Source: Nesterenkonia cremea (lineage in GTDB: Bacteria; Actinomycetota; Actinomycetes; Actinomycetales; Micrococcaceae). Taken from it: a stretch of 64,000 nucleotides of DNA. The position numbers and the translations under genes were made by a program. This document shows positions 17,290 to 26,752 of this stretch, one piece after another; positions within the stretch are counted from its first letter, which is position 1; the number at the start of each line of letters is the position of its first letter. The stretch is from assembly GCF_014642675.1 (NCBI RefSeq), contig NZ_BMIS01000001.1, positions 62,001 to 126,000 on the forward strand, read 5' to 3'. The notes below the pieces were generated by a model. It saw only the letters and a list, made by a program, of their open reading frames with translations. It did no database searches and had not been told where the DNA came from.

Positions 17290-18138
17290 TCACCGACGCC
17301 GGCAGCGAACCACCGTGGTCGGCTCCTCGAGAAGACCCTCTCCCAGCTGCAGAACCTCCGGGCGCTGCAACTTATGCTTGCTGATCGCCTTGGAGGCGGC
17401 GTCGATCTCAGCCTCCGCACTGCGGCCCTTCAGCAGCATGAGCTCACCCTCATCAGCGAGCAGCGGAACTGTCAGGGGAATAAGCTTCTTCAGTGCTGAC
17501 ACAGCCCGGGCGGTGACCACATCCGCCATGACCTCATCCACAGCTTCCTCAGCGCGGGCGCGGATCAGCCGGACGTTGTCCAGGCCCAGGTCTTTGGTCA
17601 CCGTGTCCATCCACTGCACACGGCGCTCCATGGGCTCGATGAGCATGACGTCCACATCGGGACGGGCGATCGCCAGTGCGATGCCCGGCAGTCCTGCGCC
17701 GGAGCCGACGTCGGCCACCTCTGCGTCAGCGGGCAGCTCGGGACCCAGCACAGCGCAGTTGAGCACATGGCGGGACCACATGCGCGGGACCTCCCGCGGG
17801 CCCAGCAGCCCGTGCTCGATGCCGGTGCTGCACAGGTGATCCACGAACTTCTCAGCCATCTCCAGGCGGTCGCCGAAGAGCTTCTCGGCCGCCGCGCGCT
17901 CAGCGGGCGTCAACTCGGGGCGCTGCTGCTGGGGACCGTCGCCACCCAGGCCCGGCTCATCCGCATGAGCCTCCTCGGCTTGGAGAGCCTGCTCCTCGGC
18001 ACGGTCCTCCCGGAGCGACTCCGCGTCAGTGCGGCCCTCCTTATCCTCCACGTCAGGGTTCTGCTCGGCGGCCTTGGCGGCGTCGAGAGTACCCCCGGCA
18101 TGCGGGAAGGGCGAGTTCTGCTCCGGCTGATCAGTCAT
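17290..18138 (-). CDS. rsmG: 16S rRNA (guanine(527)-N7)-methyltransferase RsmG
   Basis: A 282-residue protein. The C-terminal ~200 residues are RsmG/GidB: the SAM-binding motif is VADVGSGAGLPGIALA, followed by DVMLIEPMERRVQWMD, and the enzyme makes m7G527 in 16S rRNA. The first ~75 residues are an acidic, Gln-rich extension absent from most RsmG proteins (usual length 210–240). I used the ATG at 18138, 16 bases after the jag stop; upstream in-frame codons run into jag. Loss of this gene gives low-level streptomycin resistance in other bacteria. Confidence 0.93.
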   Translation of the reverse strand: MTDQPEQNSPFPHAGGTLDAAKAAEQNPDVEDKEGRTDAESLREDRAEEQALQAEEAHADEPGLGGDGPQQQRPELTPAERAAAEKLFGDRLEMAEKFVDHLCSTGIEHGLLGPREVPRMWSRHVLNCAVLGPELPADAEVADVGSGAGLPGIALAIARPDVDVMLIEPMERRVQWMDTVTKDLGLDNVRLIRARAEEAVDEVMADVVTARAVSALKKLIPLTVPLLADEGELMLLKGRSAEAEIDAASKAISKHKLQRPEVLQLGEGLLEEPTTVVRCRRR

Positions 18139-18154
18139 GAGATCTATTCTCTGC

Positions 18155-18754
18155 TCAGTCCGCGCTGACCACAACGTGACGGCGCTTGCCCTCACCTTCG
18201 GATTCGCTGACCAGACCGGCCTCGGCCACGAAGTCATGGACGATCTTGCGCTCATAGGCGCTCATCGGCTCCAGGTGGACCACATTGCCGTGCTCCTTGA
18301 CCTCAGCGACGGCGTCGTCGGCCTGCCGCTTCAGCTGGGACTGACGCTGCTCGCGGTGCCCGGCAACGTCCAGCACCAGGCGGGTGCGGCTCCCAGTGGC
18401 GGTCAGCACGGCCAGTCGGGTCAGCTCCTGGAGCGCGTCCAGGACCTCTCCCTTGCGGCCGACCAGGTTGTCCAGCTCATCGCCGCCCTCATCGGCCACG
18501 ATGGAGATGAAGGTGCGTTCCCCGCGGACCTCGATGTCGAGGTCGCCGTCGAGGTCCGCGATGTCCAGGAGCTCCTCGAGATAGTCGGCAGCGATGTCAC
18601 CCTCGTCGGCTGCGTCGCCGCCCTCATCCTCAGTGTTCTCCTCGGCGGTGTCCTCCTGCTGCTCCTCGGCCTGCTCAGCCGCTTGGTCCTCAGCGGCCTC
18701 CGGGGCCTCGGTCTCCTCGGACTCGAGGATCTCCTGCGTCTGGTTCTCGCTCAT
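18155..18754 (-). CDS. jag: Jag/KhpB-type R3H-domain RNA-binding protein
   Basis: A 199-residue protein. The first ~65 residues are an extreme Glu/Ala-rich acidic tract. A KH-like domain follows (LDNLVGRKGEVLDALQEL, the GxxG loop being G-R-K-G), then a C-terminal R3H domain (MSAYERKIVHDFVAE). Actinobacterial Jag sits between rsmG and yidC as here (Rv3920c) and binds single-stranded RNA, probably regulating envelope gene expression. Its ATG is 2 bases after the yidC stop, indicating coupling. Confidence 0.92.
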   Translation of the reverse strand: MSENQTQEILESEETEAPEAAEDQAAEQAEEQQEDTAEENTEDEGGDAADEGDIAADYLEELLDIADLDGDLDIEVRGERTFISIVADEGGDELDNLVGRKGEVLDALQELTRLAVLTATGSRTRLVLDVAGHREQRQSQLKRQADDAVAEVKEHGNVVHLEPMSAYERKIVHDFVAEAGLVSESEGEGKRRHVVVSAD

Positions 18755-18756
18755 GA

Positions 18757-19725
18757 CTACTTCTTCTTCCTCTTCTTCTTGGAGGGCTGCGCCTGCTGGC
18801 CGAGGTGCTTGCCTGTGGGCTTGGGCTTGTCATCCTTGGCCTTGGCGGTCTTGTCCTCGTTGATCGGAGGCAGACCCTTGGCGGCGCGCCGAAGGTTCAG
18901 CTCCTTCTCAGCCAGCGAGCCCGGCGTCGGGTTGTTGCGGATGACCCACCACTGCTGACCCAGGGTCCAGAAGTTGGTCGCGGTCCAGTAGATGAGCACA
19001 CCCACCGGGAAGTTCACGCCACCGATGACGAAGACCAGCGGCAGCATGTAGAGCATGATCTTCTGCGTCTGGGCGAACTGTCCCTGCATCGCAGCCTCGG
19101 ACATGTTCTTCGACATCAGCTGCTTCTGGGTGAAGAACTGGCTGCCCACCATGCAGATGATCAGGATGATGGCCAGGAAGACGACGTTCCACTGAGTGGG
19201 GTCTGCCTGGAAGGAGGGCAGGAAGATGTCCGACATCTGCACGCCGAAGATCGAGGAGCCGTCGAAGCTCTGGACCTCCTGCGGGGACAGTGCGCCATAA
19301 CCATCCTGCTGGTACTGCTCCTGCCGCATGCGGTTGAGCATCCAGAACAGCGCGAAGAAGATCGGCATCTGCGCCAGGATGGGCAGGCAGGTCATGAAGG
19401 GGTTGACCTTGTGCTTCTTGAAGAGCGCCTGCTGCTCCTGGGCCATCGCCTGGCGGGAGACCGGGTCCTTCTTGCCCTTGTACTTGGCCTGAAGCTTCTG
19501 GATCTCCGGCTGGATGATCTGCATGCCACGCTGCGACTTGATCTGCCGCACGAACAGCGGGATCAGGATCACGCGGATCAGGATCACCAGCAGGATGATG
19601 GAGATGGTCCAGTTCCATCCCGATTCCGAGTCCATGCCCAGCGCGCTGAGCAGGCTGTGGAACATGCTCAGGATGAACGAGACCGCCCAGGTGAAGGGCG
19701 CCATGATCGTGTCGAAAAAGCCCAT
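18757..19725 (-). CDS. yidC: Membrane protein insertase YidC
   Basis: A 322-residue YidC/Oxa1 insertase that helps membrane proteins enter and fold in the cytoplasmic membrane. It has five hydrophobic segments and the cytoplasmic loop typical of Gram-positive YidC (QKLQAKYKGKKDPVSRQAMAQE, quoted in part: KKDPVSRQAM), followed by NPFMTCLPILAQMPIFFALFW. The C-terminal tail is strongly basic (KKKRKKK), which can contact ribosomes. The ATG at 19725 gives MGFFDTIMAPFTWAVSF and has GAGAG upstream; an earlier ATG at 19767 lacks a binding site. Confidence 0.96.
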   Translation of the reverse strand: MGFFDTIMAPFTWAVSFILSMFHSLLSALGMDSESGWNWTISIILLVILIRVILIPLFVRQIKSQRGMQIIQPEIQKLQAKYKGKKDPVSRQAMAQEQQALFKKHKVNPFMTCLPILAQMPIFFALFWMLNRMRQEQYQQDGYGALSPQEVQSFDGSSIFGVQMSDIFLPSFQADPTQWNVVFLAIILIICMVGSQFFTQKQLMSKNMSEAAMQGQFAQTQKIMLYMLPLVFVIGGVNFPVGVLIYWTATNFWTLGQQWWVIRNNPTPGSLAEKELNLRRAAKGLPPINEDKTAKAKDDKPKPTGKHLGQQAQPSKKKRKKK

Positions 19726-19797
19726 GTATCTCTCTAGTGAGTGTCGACCGGACGGCCACTGCGTCAATGCATGTCCGGCCCAAGGACACAGCCGCTC

Positions 19798-20229
19798 CTA
19801 GGGAGCAATCTGCCCTGTGTCTCCGGGGATTGGTGGATGGTTTGTCTCTATGATCGTGGGTACTGCACCCTGCGGCCAAATCCGCTCAGCCTGCGGAACA
19901 GGGTCCACACCGCCGCCGCTGAACGGGTTGCATCGGAGGATCCTCCAGCCGGTCAGCGCCGACCCCTTGAAGACCCCGTGGACCGTCACAGCCTCCAGAC
20001 CATAGGCCGAGCAGCTCGGGTAGAAGCTGCACACCTGACCATAGAGCGGGGAGATCACTTTCCGGTACCCCTTGAGGAACAGGGCCAGCAGTGCGGCGGG
20101 CGCCCCACGGAACCTCCCCCAGTGCTGACGGCGCAGTTCCTGCTCATCAGGCGGGGATCCGGGAGCTCCGGGGGTCTGCTCGGGGCCCACATAGAAATCC
20201 CGATGCCGAATCCACACCTGGTCACGCAT
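19798..20229 (-). CDS. yidD: Membrane protein insertion efficiency factor YidD
   Basis: A 143-residue YidD-family protein with the conserved core [20 protein letters not shown] and [16 protein letters not shown], followed by [10 protein letters not shown]. It carries an amphipathic helix that associates with the membrane and assists YidC. The family is usually 70–110 residues; about 45 residues before the core and a Pro-rich tail make this one longer. Its start overlaps the end of rnpA by 8 bases. Confidence 0.93.
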   Translation of the reverse strand: MRDQVWIRHRDFYVGPEQTPGAPGSPPDEQELRRQHWGRFRGAPAALLALFLKGYRKVISPLYGQVCSFYPSCSAYGLEAVTVHGVFKGSALTGWRILRCNPFSGGGVDPVPQAERIWPQGAVPTIIETNHPPIPGDTGQIAP

Positions 20230-20632
20230 CGGTGCGCTCCAGATGGCGCCGGGCCTTCTTCACCGCGCGCCGGATCCCGGAGCGGACCTCCCCCAGCAGC
20301 TCCTCGTGGCTGGTCTCAGGTACCTGTTGCAGGGCACGGACCACCACGTCGACGCCGACCCCTTCCGGGATCAGCCCCGGTTCGGCCATCAGCTCAGCAA
20401 GGATATGCCGCAGCCGGCGCTGGGTCCGGTGCCGGACCACGGCGTTGCCCACCGCTTTGGAGACGATGAGGCCGCCGCGCCACGGTGCGGGTTCGGCGTC
20501 GCGTTCAGTGTCCGGCTCCGTCTGGCGGAACAGCACGGTGACCACCACAGCGGAACCGCCGGCGCGGGCACCGCGGCGCATCACGGCGCCGAAGTCGCGC
20601 GAGGCGGTCAGACGGTGGTCACGGGGCAGCAC
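20222..20632 (-). CDS. rnpA: Ribonuclease P protein component
   Basis: A 136-residue protein subunit of RNase P, which trims the 5' ends of tRNA precursors. It begins [21 protein letters not shown], and the RNR-like motif is [21 protein letters not shown], with the expected basic residues. It lies between rpmH and yidD as in nearly all bacteria. Confidence 0.95.
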   Translation of the reverse strand: MLPRDHRLTASRDFGAVMRRGARAGGSAVVVTVLFRQTEPDTERDAEPAPWRGGLIVSKAVGNAVVRHRTQRRLRHILAELMAEPGLIPEGVGVDVVVRALQQVPETSHEELLGEVRSGIRRAVKKARRHLERTDA

Positions 20633-20690
20633 GATGCTCCTGTCTCAGCTGGTTCCTGACGGAAGCCGTGGTCCGTCAGCCGATACAGAG

Positions 20691-20722
20691 ACGGCCCGCC
20701 TCCCCAAAAGGGCGCGGGCCGT
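20691..20722. terminator. Hairpin between rpmH and rnpA
   Basis: ACGGCCCGC and GCGGGCCGT form a 9-bp GC stem around a 14-base loop in the rpmH–rnpA spacer. There is no U run on the minus strand, so it may act as a processing site or partial attenuator that keeps rpmH mRNA more abundant than rnpA mRNA. Confidence 0.45.
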
Positions 20723-20748
20723 CGTGAAAGGTCAGCCGGTGGCCGGTA

Positions 20749-20886
20749 TCAGGCCGAGAGCTTCTTGCGTCCGCTGCTGCGGCGGGCCGAGATGATGGAA
20801 CGGCCGGCGCGAGTGCGCATACGGGAACGGAAGCCGTGCTTGCGGCTGCGACGGCGGTTGCTCGGCTGGAAAGTCCGCTTGCTCAC
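20749..20886 (-). CDS. rpmH: 50S ribosomal protein L34
   Basis: A 45-residue basic protein starting at [21 protein letters not shown], ending [11 protein letters not shown]. This is the complete L34 sequence, a component of the large ribosomal subunit, transcribed away from dnaA on the other side of the dnaA upstream region. It heads the rpmH–rnpA–yidD–yidC–jag–rsmG gene string. Confidence 0.97.
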   Translation of the reverse strand: MSKRTFQPSNRRRSRKHGFRSRMRTRAGRSIISARRSSGRKKLSA

Positions 20887-21155
20887 TGTGTACTCCCAAA
20901 ATGGATGGTTCGAAGTCAATAGGCGGTACTGAACGAGCGTGCGCGGGCACGCTTATACCGCAGGGCGACCTGTCAACACTAGGGGGTAACACGGCGAGTC
21001 GTCAACTCGGGGCGCCCTGAGGGCCCTGTCACGGAGCCGGAGCGCATGCTGTGCATCCACCAGTTAACACCTGTGCAGAACTCTGTGCATAACTGCCCAC
21101 GGATCAGCACTCGGGCGATTTCCCCAGCTGTGGAATACTTGTCGGCACATTGGAC
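20887..21155. promoter_or_regulatory. rpmH–dnaA divergent promoter region with DnaA-box-like sites
   Basis: This 269-bp spacer must carry the promoters for rpmH (minus) and dnaA (plus). Box-like 9-mers occur at 21084–21092 (TGTGCATAA) and 21130–21138 (TGTGGAATA), each one or two mismatches from TGTGGATAA, which would fit autoregulation of dnaA. GTTAACACCTGTG at 21063–21075 recurs exactly in the dnaA–dnaN spacer. No -10/-35 pair is convincing. Confidence 0.55.
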
Positions 21156-22754
21156 GTGACCATCGACGAGGGGAGCAGCGTGCCTGCTGAGTCAGAGCTC
21201 AACGTGCTGCAGAATTGGCAGCAGGTGCAGACCGAACTGCGTGACCGTCACGGTGTGAACGGACTCAAGCTCACCGACGTAGGACGGACCGTTCCGCAGG
21301 GCGATCAGCTCATCGGCGACACCCTTCTGCTGGCCGTCCCCAGCGAGCGGGTCCGCCAGACGATGCAGTCCACACTTCAGCACCAGCTCAGCGAGGCGCT
21401 GCGTTCGGTCTTCGGCCGAGACATCCTCTGCGCGTATGTGATCGACCCCGATCTGGCGGAGAAGCAGCAGGCCAACACCGAGCAGCCGGTCTCCTCCCCC
21501 GCGGCCACCGCACCCTCGGCCACCTCCGCCTCATCCACTGCAGTGGATGATGTGTATCCGGGCCCGACGCCGCATGAGGCACCCGCTCCGGCACCGGCCC
21601 GTCCCGAGCCGGTCCGGCAGAAGCCTGTGCAGGAGGACTACAGCGCCCGGTTCAACCGCGAGGAGATACGGCCGCGTCCCACTGCTCCGGATGCCATCGA
21701 GGGTGAGGGTCCCGGGCTCTCGGAGACTTCGCGGCTGAATCCGCGCTATACCTTCGAGACCTTCGTGATCGGTTCCTCCAACCGCTTCGCCCACGCTGCG
21801 GCCAACGCTGTGGCCGAGGCTCCGGCCAAAGCCTATAACCCCCTGTTCATCTATGGGGACTCCGGGCTGGGCAAGACTCACCTGCTCCACGCCATCGGGC
21901 ACTATGCGCAGCGCCTCTACAGCGGGATCCGCGTGCGGTACGTGAACTCTGAGGAGTTCACCAACGACTTCATCAACTCCATCCGCGACGACGAGGGCGC
22001 CAGCTTCAAGTCCCTGTACCGGAATGTGGATGTGCTGCTGCTGGATGACATCCAGTTCCTGGCGGATAAGGAGCGGACCGTGGAGGAGTTCTTCCACACG
22101 TTCAACACGCTCTACAACAACAATAAGCAGGTCGTGATCACCTCGGATCTGCCGCCCAAGCAGCTCTCCGGCTTCGAGGAACGACTGCGCTCCCGCTTCG
22201 AATGGGGCCTGATCACCGACATCCAACCGCCGGACCTCGAGACGCGTATCGCGATCCTCCGGAAGAAGGCCACAGCGGAGAACTTCTCCTGCCCAGACGA
22301 TGTGCTGGAGTACATCGCCTCCAAGATCTCCACCAACATCCGCGAGCTGGAGGGCGCGCTGATCCGCGTGACCGCCTATGCCTCGCTGAATAAGCAGGAT
22401 GTGGATCTGCAGCTGGCCGAGCAGGTCATGCGCGATCTGATCTCCGATGACAACGCCCAGGAGATCACGGCGGACCAGATCATCGACGCCACTGCGGAGT
22501 ACTACAACTTCACCGTGGACGACCTGATGTCCAAGTCCCGCAACCGTACGCTTGTCACCGCACGTCAGATCGCCATGTACCTGCTGCGCGAGCTCACGGA
22601 GATGTCCCTGCCGAAGATCGGGCAGGCACTGGGCGGCCGCGACCACACCACCGTCATCTACGCCGAGCGCAAGATCCGCGAGCTCATGGCGGAGCGCCGA
22701 GCCGTGTTCAACCAGGTCACGGAGCTGACGAACAAGATCAAGCAGCAGCGATAG
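21156..22754 (+). CDS. dnaA: Chromosomal replication initiator DnaA
   Basis: A 532-residue AAA+ initiator that binds DnaA boxes and opens oriC. Domain I is near the N-terminus. A Pro/Ala-rich linker (domain II) follows, then the AAA+ domain starts at about residue 195 with Walker [14 protein letters not shown] and Walker [10 protein letters not shown], and domain IV ends with the [13 protein letters not shown] signature that reads the box. I chose the GTG at 21156 because MTIDE resembles the start of other Micrococcaceae DnaA proteins; a GTG at 21180 with GAGGGGAG 4 bases upstream is a real alternative. A hairpin terminator follows. Confidence 0.96.
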   Translation: MTIDEGSSVPAESELNVLQNWQQVQTELRDRHGVNGLKLTDVGRTVPQGDQLIGDTLLLAVPSERVRQTMQSTLQHQLSEALRSVFGRDILCAYVIDPDLAEKQQANTEQPVSSPAATAPSATSASSTAVDDVYPGPTPHEAPAPAPARPEPVRQKPVQEDYSARFNREEIRPRPTAPDAIEGEGPGLSETSRLNPRYTFETFVIGSSNRFAHAAANAVAEAPAKAYNPLFIYGDSGLGKTHLLHAIGHYAQRLYSGIRVRYVNSEEFTNDFINSIRDDEGASFKSLYRNVDVLLLDDIQFLADKERTVEEFFHTFNTLYNNNKQVVITSDLPPKQLSGFEERLRSRFEWGLITDIQPPDLETRIAILRKKATAENFSCPDDVLEYIASKISTNIRELEGALIRVTAYASLNKQDVDLQLAEQVMRDLISDDNAQEITADQIIDATAEYYNFTVDDLMSKSRNRTLVTARQIAMYLLRELTEMSLPKIGQALGGRDHTTVIYAERKIRELMAERRAVFNQVTELTNKIKQQR

Positions 22755-22797
22755 TCAGCAGAAGCCCTGGTCAGCAGCGCTCACCCAACTCTTCTGG

Positions 22798-22829
22798 GCC
22801 CCGCACCGCCGGAAGGCGATGCGGGGCCT
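22798..22829 (+). terminator. Rho-independent-type terminator after dnaA
   Basis: GGCCCCGCA and TGCGGGGCC form a 9-bp stem enclosing a second CCGCC/GGCG stem with a GGAA tetraloop, followed by TCTTCATCT. It should separate dnaA transcription from the origin. Confidence 0.75.
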
Positions 22830-23612
22830 CTTCATCTCTGACGGCGCTGAGAGCGCTGAGGGCACCAGGCGAAACCCACTGGCCCCGAGATACGACCTGC
22901 GTGACCGCCAGCACACCCACAGCGCTGACTGAGGGATTAGGAATACAGGCTGGGGTCAGCGCCGTGCAAGCTCGTCGCTGACAGCTGTGGAAAACTCATT
23001 CCCCCACAACTCACACAGGTGTAGTTCCCCGGCATCAGCAGGATGTGGAACTGCGCTGAACATCGTATTCCACAGTTTTTCCCACATTTCCACAAGTGGC
23101 GGTGAAGTTTTTCCACGTCCCTGTTAACACCTGTGGACAACTCGGTGGAGAAAGCGGTGGACAGAGCGGCGCAGCTTGGGGAGAACTGAGCGGAATCTGA
23201 GGAATCCGCGAAATGACGGGGTTCTCTCTCCACGGATGGCCCACAGCCCACACCGGAACACTTCACTTAAGACTGCACAGCCAGAATCCCGGGATCCGCG
23301 CCCGGGAGCCGGTTATCCACAGAATCCACAGCACTTGTTAACACTTCTGCCTACTTCTCCTTCACACATTCGACAGATAACAAGAATCCACGCGCCCCGA
23401 CCGAGCTCCACCGGCCTACCCCCAGATATTCCGCCCGGATCGGCATCCGGAGGCACATCTGGTGCCCAACCTCGAGCGCTCCTTGAACGATCAGCTCGCA
23501 TCGTGTGTGCTCCACCGGTAGGCTCGGGTCTCGACACGACGCCTCAGAAGCTTGACTTTCAACAGGGATCACCTAGCAGGCACTATGGGCTACGCCGGAG
23601 AAAGGGAGATCA
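22830..23612. other. oriC: Origin of replication (oriC), dnaA–dnaN spacer
   Basis: A 783-bp spacer with no gene. Exact DnaA boxes are at 23132–23140 (TGTGGACAA, i.e. TTGTCCACA on the minus strand) and 23313–23321 (TTATCCACA). Near matches include 22986–22994 (TGTGGAAAA), 23086–23094 (ATTTCCACA), 23109–23117 (TTTTCCACG) and 23322–23330 (GAATCCACA). GTTAAC-containing 13-mers occur at 23123–23135 and 23337–23349. The part from 23331 to 23400 is locally AT-richer and might be the unwinding element. Location between dnaA and dnaN is the standard actinobacterial oriC position. Confidence 0.88.
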
Positions 23613-24740
23613 GTGAAGTTCACTGTGGATCGCGATATTCTGTCCGAGGCCGTCTCCTGGACAGCACGATCTCTCTCCCCCCGTCCCCCGGCCCCGGTGC
23701 TCTCCGGTCTGCTGATCAAGGCTGAGCAGCAGACCGTCACCATCTCCAGCTTCGATCACGAGATCTCTGCTCAGCTGCACATCGAGGCCGATATCGAGCT
23801 CGAAGGAACCGTTCTGGTCTCCGGCCGGCTGCTGAACGACATCGTCAAGGCTCTGCCCGCAGCTCCTGTCACGGTGGAGGTCGATGACTCCAAGGCAGTG
23901 GTCACCTGTAAGTCATCCCGCTTCACGCTCTCCACCATGCCGGTGGATGAGTACCCGGAGCTGCCCTCCATGCCTGAGCTGGCCGGCACCGTGGACGGCT
24001 CCGCCTTCGCCAAGGCCGTCAGCCAGGTCATCACTGCGGCGTCCAAAGACGACACCCTCCCGATCCTCACCGGCGTGAAGGTCGAGTTCGAGGGTGACAC
24101 CATCACCTTCCTGGCCACTGACCGCTACCGGCTTGCCATGCGTGAGATCACCTGGTCTCCGGCAGACCCGAACATCTCCACCTCCGCGCTCATCAAGGCC
24201 AAGACCCTCAACGATGTCGCCAAGCAGCTGGGCGGCGGCGGTGAGCTCAACATCGCGCTCACCGAGTCCGCTGAGCTGGTCGGCTTCTCCTCCGGCGGCC
24301 GCCGCACCACCTCGGTGCTGGTGGACGGGGACTACCCCAAGATCCGCCAACTCTTCCCCGAGGAGACCCCCATCCACGCCGTGGTCAACACCGCTGAGCT
24401 GATCGAGGCCGCCCGCCGCGTCTCCCTGGTCTCCGAGCGCAACGGCCACGTACGCCTGCAGTTCACCGAGGAGGGCCAGGTCATCCTCGACGCCGGCGCC
24501 GACGACGCAGCAGCAGCCTCCGAGGTCATCTCCGCAGACCTCACCGGCGAACCGATCACCGTAGGCTTCAACCCGGCCTACCTCAACGAGGGCCTCAGCG
24601 TGATCGACAGCGAGTACCTGCGCTTCTCGTTCGTCTCCGCTCCCAAACCGGCCATGATCACTGGCCAGCAGACCCCCGACGGCGAGAACAGCACCGATTT
24701 CCGGTACCTGCTGATGCCGGTCCGGCTCATCAACCAGTAG
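23613..24740 (+). CDS. dnaN: DNA polymerase III sliding clamp (β subunit)
   Basis: A 375-residue clamp that tethers polymerase to DNA, starting at GTG with GGGAG upstream (MKFTVDRDILSEAVSWTARS). Three clamp folds are recognisable, ending in the conserved C-terminal peptide YLLMPVRLINQ, which forms part of the protein-binding pocket region. Length is typical for actinobacteria. recF follows after 16 bases. Confidence 0.96.
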   Translation: MKFTVDRDILSEAVSWTARSLSPRPPAPVLSGLLIKAEQQTVTISSFDHEISAQLHIEADIELEGTVLVSGRLLNDIVKALPAAPVTVEVDDSKAVVTCKSSRFTLSTMPVDEYPELPSMPELAGTVDGSAFAKAVSQVITAASKDDTLPILTGVKVEFEGDTITFLATDRYRLAMREITWSPADPNISTSALIKAKTLNDVAKQLGGGGELNIALTESAELVGFSSGGRRTTSVLVDGDYPKIRQLFPEETPIHAVVNTAELIEAARRVSLVSERNGHVRLQFTEEGQVILDAGADDAAAASEVISADLTGEPITVGFNPAYLNEGLSVIDSEYLRFSFVSAPKPAMITGQQTPDGENSTDFRYLLMPVRLINQ

Positions 24741-24756
24741 TCCCAGACCTGCGCCT

Positions 24757-25977
24757 ATGCGGCTGTCCCAGCTCACCCTGAACAACTACCGCAGCTATGC
24801 GGAGTCCCAGTTTGAGCTGCATCCGGGCCCCAACGTCCTGCTGGGTCTCAACGGTGTCGGCAAGACCAACATCGCTGAGGCCGTCGGGTACCTCTCCACG
24901 CTGGGCTCCCATCGGGTCACCTATGACCAGCCCCTGGTCCGCCACGGAGAATCCCAGGCGATCATCCGAGCCCATGCGCACCGTGGCACCCAGGAGGCCT
25001 TCCTGGAGGTGGAGATCAACCCAGGGCGCAGCAACCGGGCCCGCATCAACCGCGGCAATCCCGTCCGCGCCACCGACATCCTGGGAATCCTGCGCACAGT
25101 GCTCTTCGCCCCCGAGGATCTGGAGCTGATCAAGGGCTCCCCCGGCGTGCGGCGTCGTCTCTTCGATGATCTGGCCGTGCAGCTGCGTCCGGCGTTGGCG
25201 CGGGTGCGGCAGGACTACGAGAAGGTCCTCAAGCAGCGAAACGCCTTGCTGAAGTCCATCCGGCATGAGGGTTTCACCGAGACCCACGAGTCCACGCTGA
25301 CCGTCTGGGACCACCAGCTCTCCGAGGCCGGCTCCCGGCTGCTGCGGGCTCGACTGGAGATGGTCGCAGCACTGCGGCCGCATGTGGAGAAGGCCTATCA
25401 GCAGCTCTCCGGCAGCGTGCGCACTGCTCGGATGGTGTACGAGAGCTCCTTCGAGCAGCAGCCGCCCACCGGCCAGAAGGAGCTGGCCGAGCTGATGCTC
25501 ACCCAGCTGCAGGCTGCGCGGAAGCAGGAGCGGGAGCGGGCCATCACGCTGGTGGGACCCCACCGCGACGACATCCTCTTCAGCCTGGATGATGTGCCGG
25601 TGAAGGGCTACGCCTCCCACGGGGAGACCTGGTCCTATGCGCTCTCCCTGCGCCTGGGCGCCTACCGGGTCATGGTGGACGACGATCCCAACGAGGGCGC
25701 CCAGCCCATCCTGATCCTGGACGATGTGTTCGCGGAGCTGGACGCCCGGCGTCGGCGTCGTCTGGCGGAGCTCGCCGGTGAGGCGGAGCAGCTCATCGTC
25801 ACCGCTGCGGTGGATGACGATGTCCCCGAATCCCTGCTGGCCAACGCCTGGCGGGTGGAGTCGGTGGAGCAGATCAGCCGGGTCAGCCCGCTGGAGTCCG
25901 ACGTCGATTCCCCGGCCCCCAGCGCAGACTCCCTCAGTACGCCTTCCCCCACCTCGCAGGATGACGATGCGTCCTGA
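24757..25977 (+). CDS. recF: DNA replication and repair protein RecF
   Basis: A 406-residue SMC-like ATPase that helps load RecA at single-strand gaps. LGLNGVGKTNIAEAVGY is the Walker A region (about residues 28–44), SHGETWSYALSLRLG the signature motif and PILILDDVFAELD Walker B. The last ~30 residues are Pro/Ser-rich and probably disordered. The end overlaps the start of dciA by about 11 bases, indicating coupling. Confidence 0.95.
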   Translation: MRLSQLTLNNYRSYAESQFELHPGPNVLLGLNGVGKTNIAEAVGYLSTLGSHRVTYDQPLVRHGESQAIIRAHAHRGTQEAFLEVEINPGRSNRARINRGNPVRATDILGILRTVLFAPEDLELIKGSPGVRRRLFDDLAVQLRPALARVRQDYEKVLKQRNALLKSIRHEGFTETHESTLTVWDHQLSEAGSRLLRARLEMVAALRPHVEKAYQQLSGSVRTARMVYESSFEQQPPTGQKELAELMLTQLQAARKQERERAITLVGPHRDDILFSLDDVPVKGYASHGETWSYALSLRLGAYRVMVDDDPNEGAQPILILDDVFAELDARRRRRLAELAGEAEQLIVTAAVDDDVPESLLANAWRVESVEQISRVSPLESDVDSPAPSADSLSTPSPTSQDDDAS

Positions 25978-26545
25978 GGTCGAGCCCAGTCCCGACGGCG
26001 TCTCCGTACGAGAGAGCGAGGATGCCGCCGCGATCCTGCTCGCCCGGATGCGCAAGGCTGCCGAGGGCCGCGGTGAGCACCGCCTGCGCAACATGCCCAA
26101 GGGTTCCTCGCTGGCCGGGAATCCGCGCGCCCAGCAGAGCGATGCTCAGAAGCGGCAGAGCGCCGCCGGCCAGCGCTCCCAGCAGAACCGCCGCGACCCG
26201 AGCCTGCTGGGCAATGTGGTCGGTGGGCTGATCACCACCCGCGGGTGGACCTCCCCGGTGGCAGTAGGCTCGGTCATGGCGCGCTGGGACCAGCTGGTAG
26301 GCGCCCAGGTGGCTGAGCACTGCCGGCCGGAGCGCTTCGAGAACGGCGTGGTCGACGTCGCCTGCGACTCCACCGCCTGGGCCACCAACCTGAAGCTCAT
26401 GCAGAGCCAGCTCATGGAGATGTTCACCCGCGAGCTGGGCAAGGGCATCGTCACCGGGCTCACTATCCGTGGACCGCAGCAGCCCAGCTGGAAGAAGGGC
26501 CGGTACCACGTGCGCGGACGGGGTCCCCGGGACACCTACGGGTGA
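25967..26545 (+). CDS. dciA: DciA-family (DUF721) replicative helicase loader/interactor
   Basis: A 192-residue DUF721 protein. The conserved core is in the C-terminal half (VGSVMARWDQLVGAQVAEHC, then VDVACDSTAWATNLKLMQSQ), the fold that recruits DnaB helicase in bacteria lacking DnaC/DnaI. The N-terminal half is basic and flexible. GCAGG lies 6 bases before the ATG at 25967; an ATG at 25961 is also in frame. It follows recF and precedes gyrB, the usual actinobacterial order (Rv0004). Confidence 0.92.
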   Translation: MRPEVEPSPDGVSVRESEDAAAILLARMRKAAEGRGEHRLRNMPKGSSLAGNPRAQQSDAQKRQSAAGQRSQQNRRDPSLLGNVVGGLITTRGWTSPVAVGSVMARWDQLVGAQVAEHCRPERFENGVVDVACDSTAWATNLKLMQSQLMEMFTRELGKGIVTGLTIRGPQQPSWKKGRYHVRGRGPRDTYG

Positions 26546-26740
26546 GTGGAGGGCGACGCGGAGCCCGACGCCGAGATCCCTGCGCCGCTGTCCGCTCATC
26601 TGCCGCGATAGGCCCCCTTGGGTGGAACCCAGCCTCATCCGATGTGGCCTGAGCGGCTCCCAGGTGGCTTCTCAGCCCTCCCAGAGGCATTTCCGGGGTC
26701 TCACACCGCTCGAAAATGCAGGATTCCGGGGATTTCGCGG

Positions 26741-26746
26741 TAGGAT
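26741..26746 (+). promoter_or_regulatory. -10 element for leaderless gyrB mRNA
   Basis: TAGGAT is followed by 6 bases and then the gyrB ATG at 26753, with no Shine-Dalgarno sequence. A leaderless gyrB–gyrA transcript is implied. The 207-bp spacer otherwise shows no gene. Confidence 0.5.
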
Positions 26747-26752
26747 GAACCA

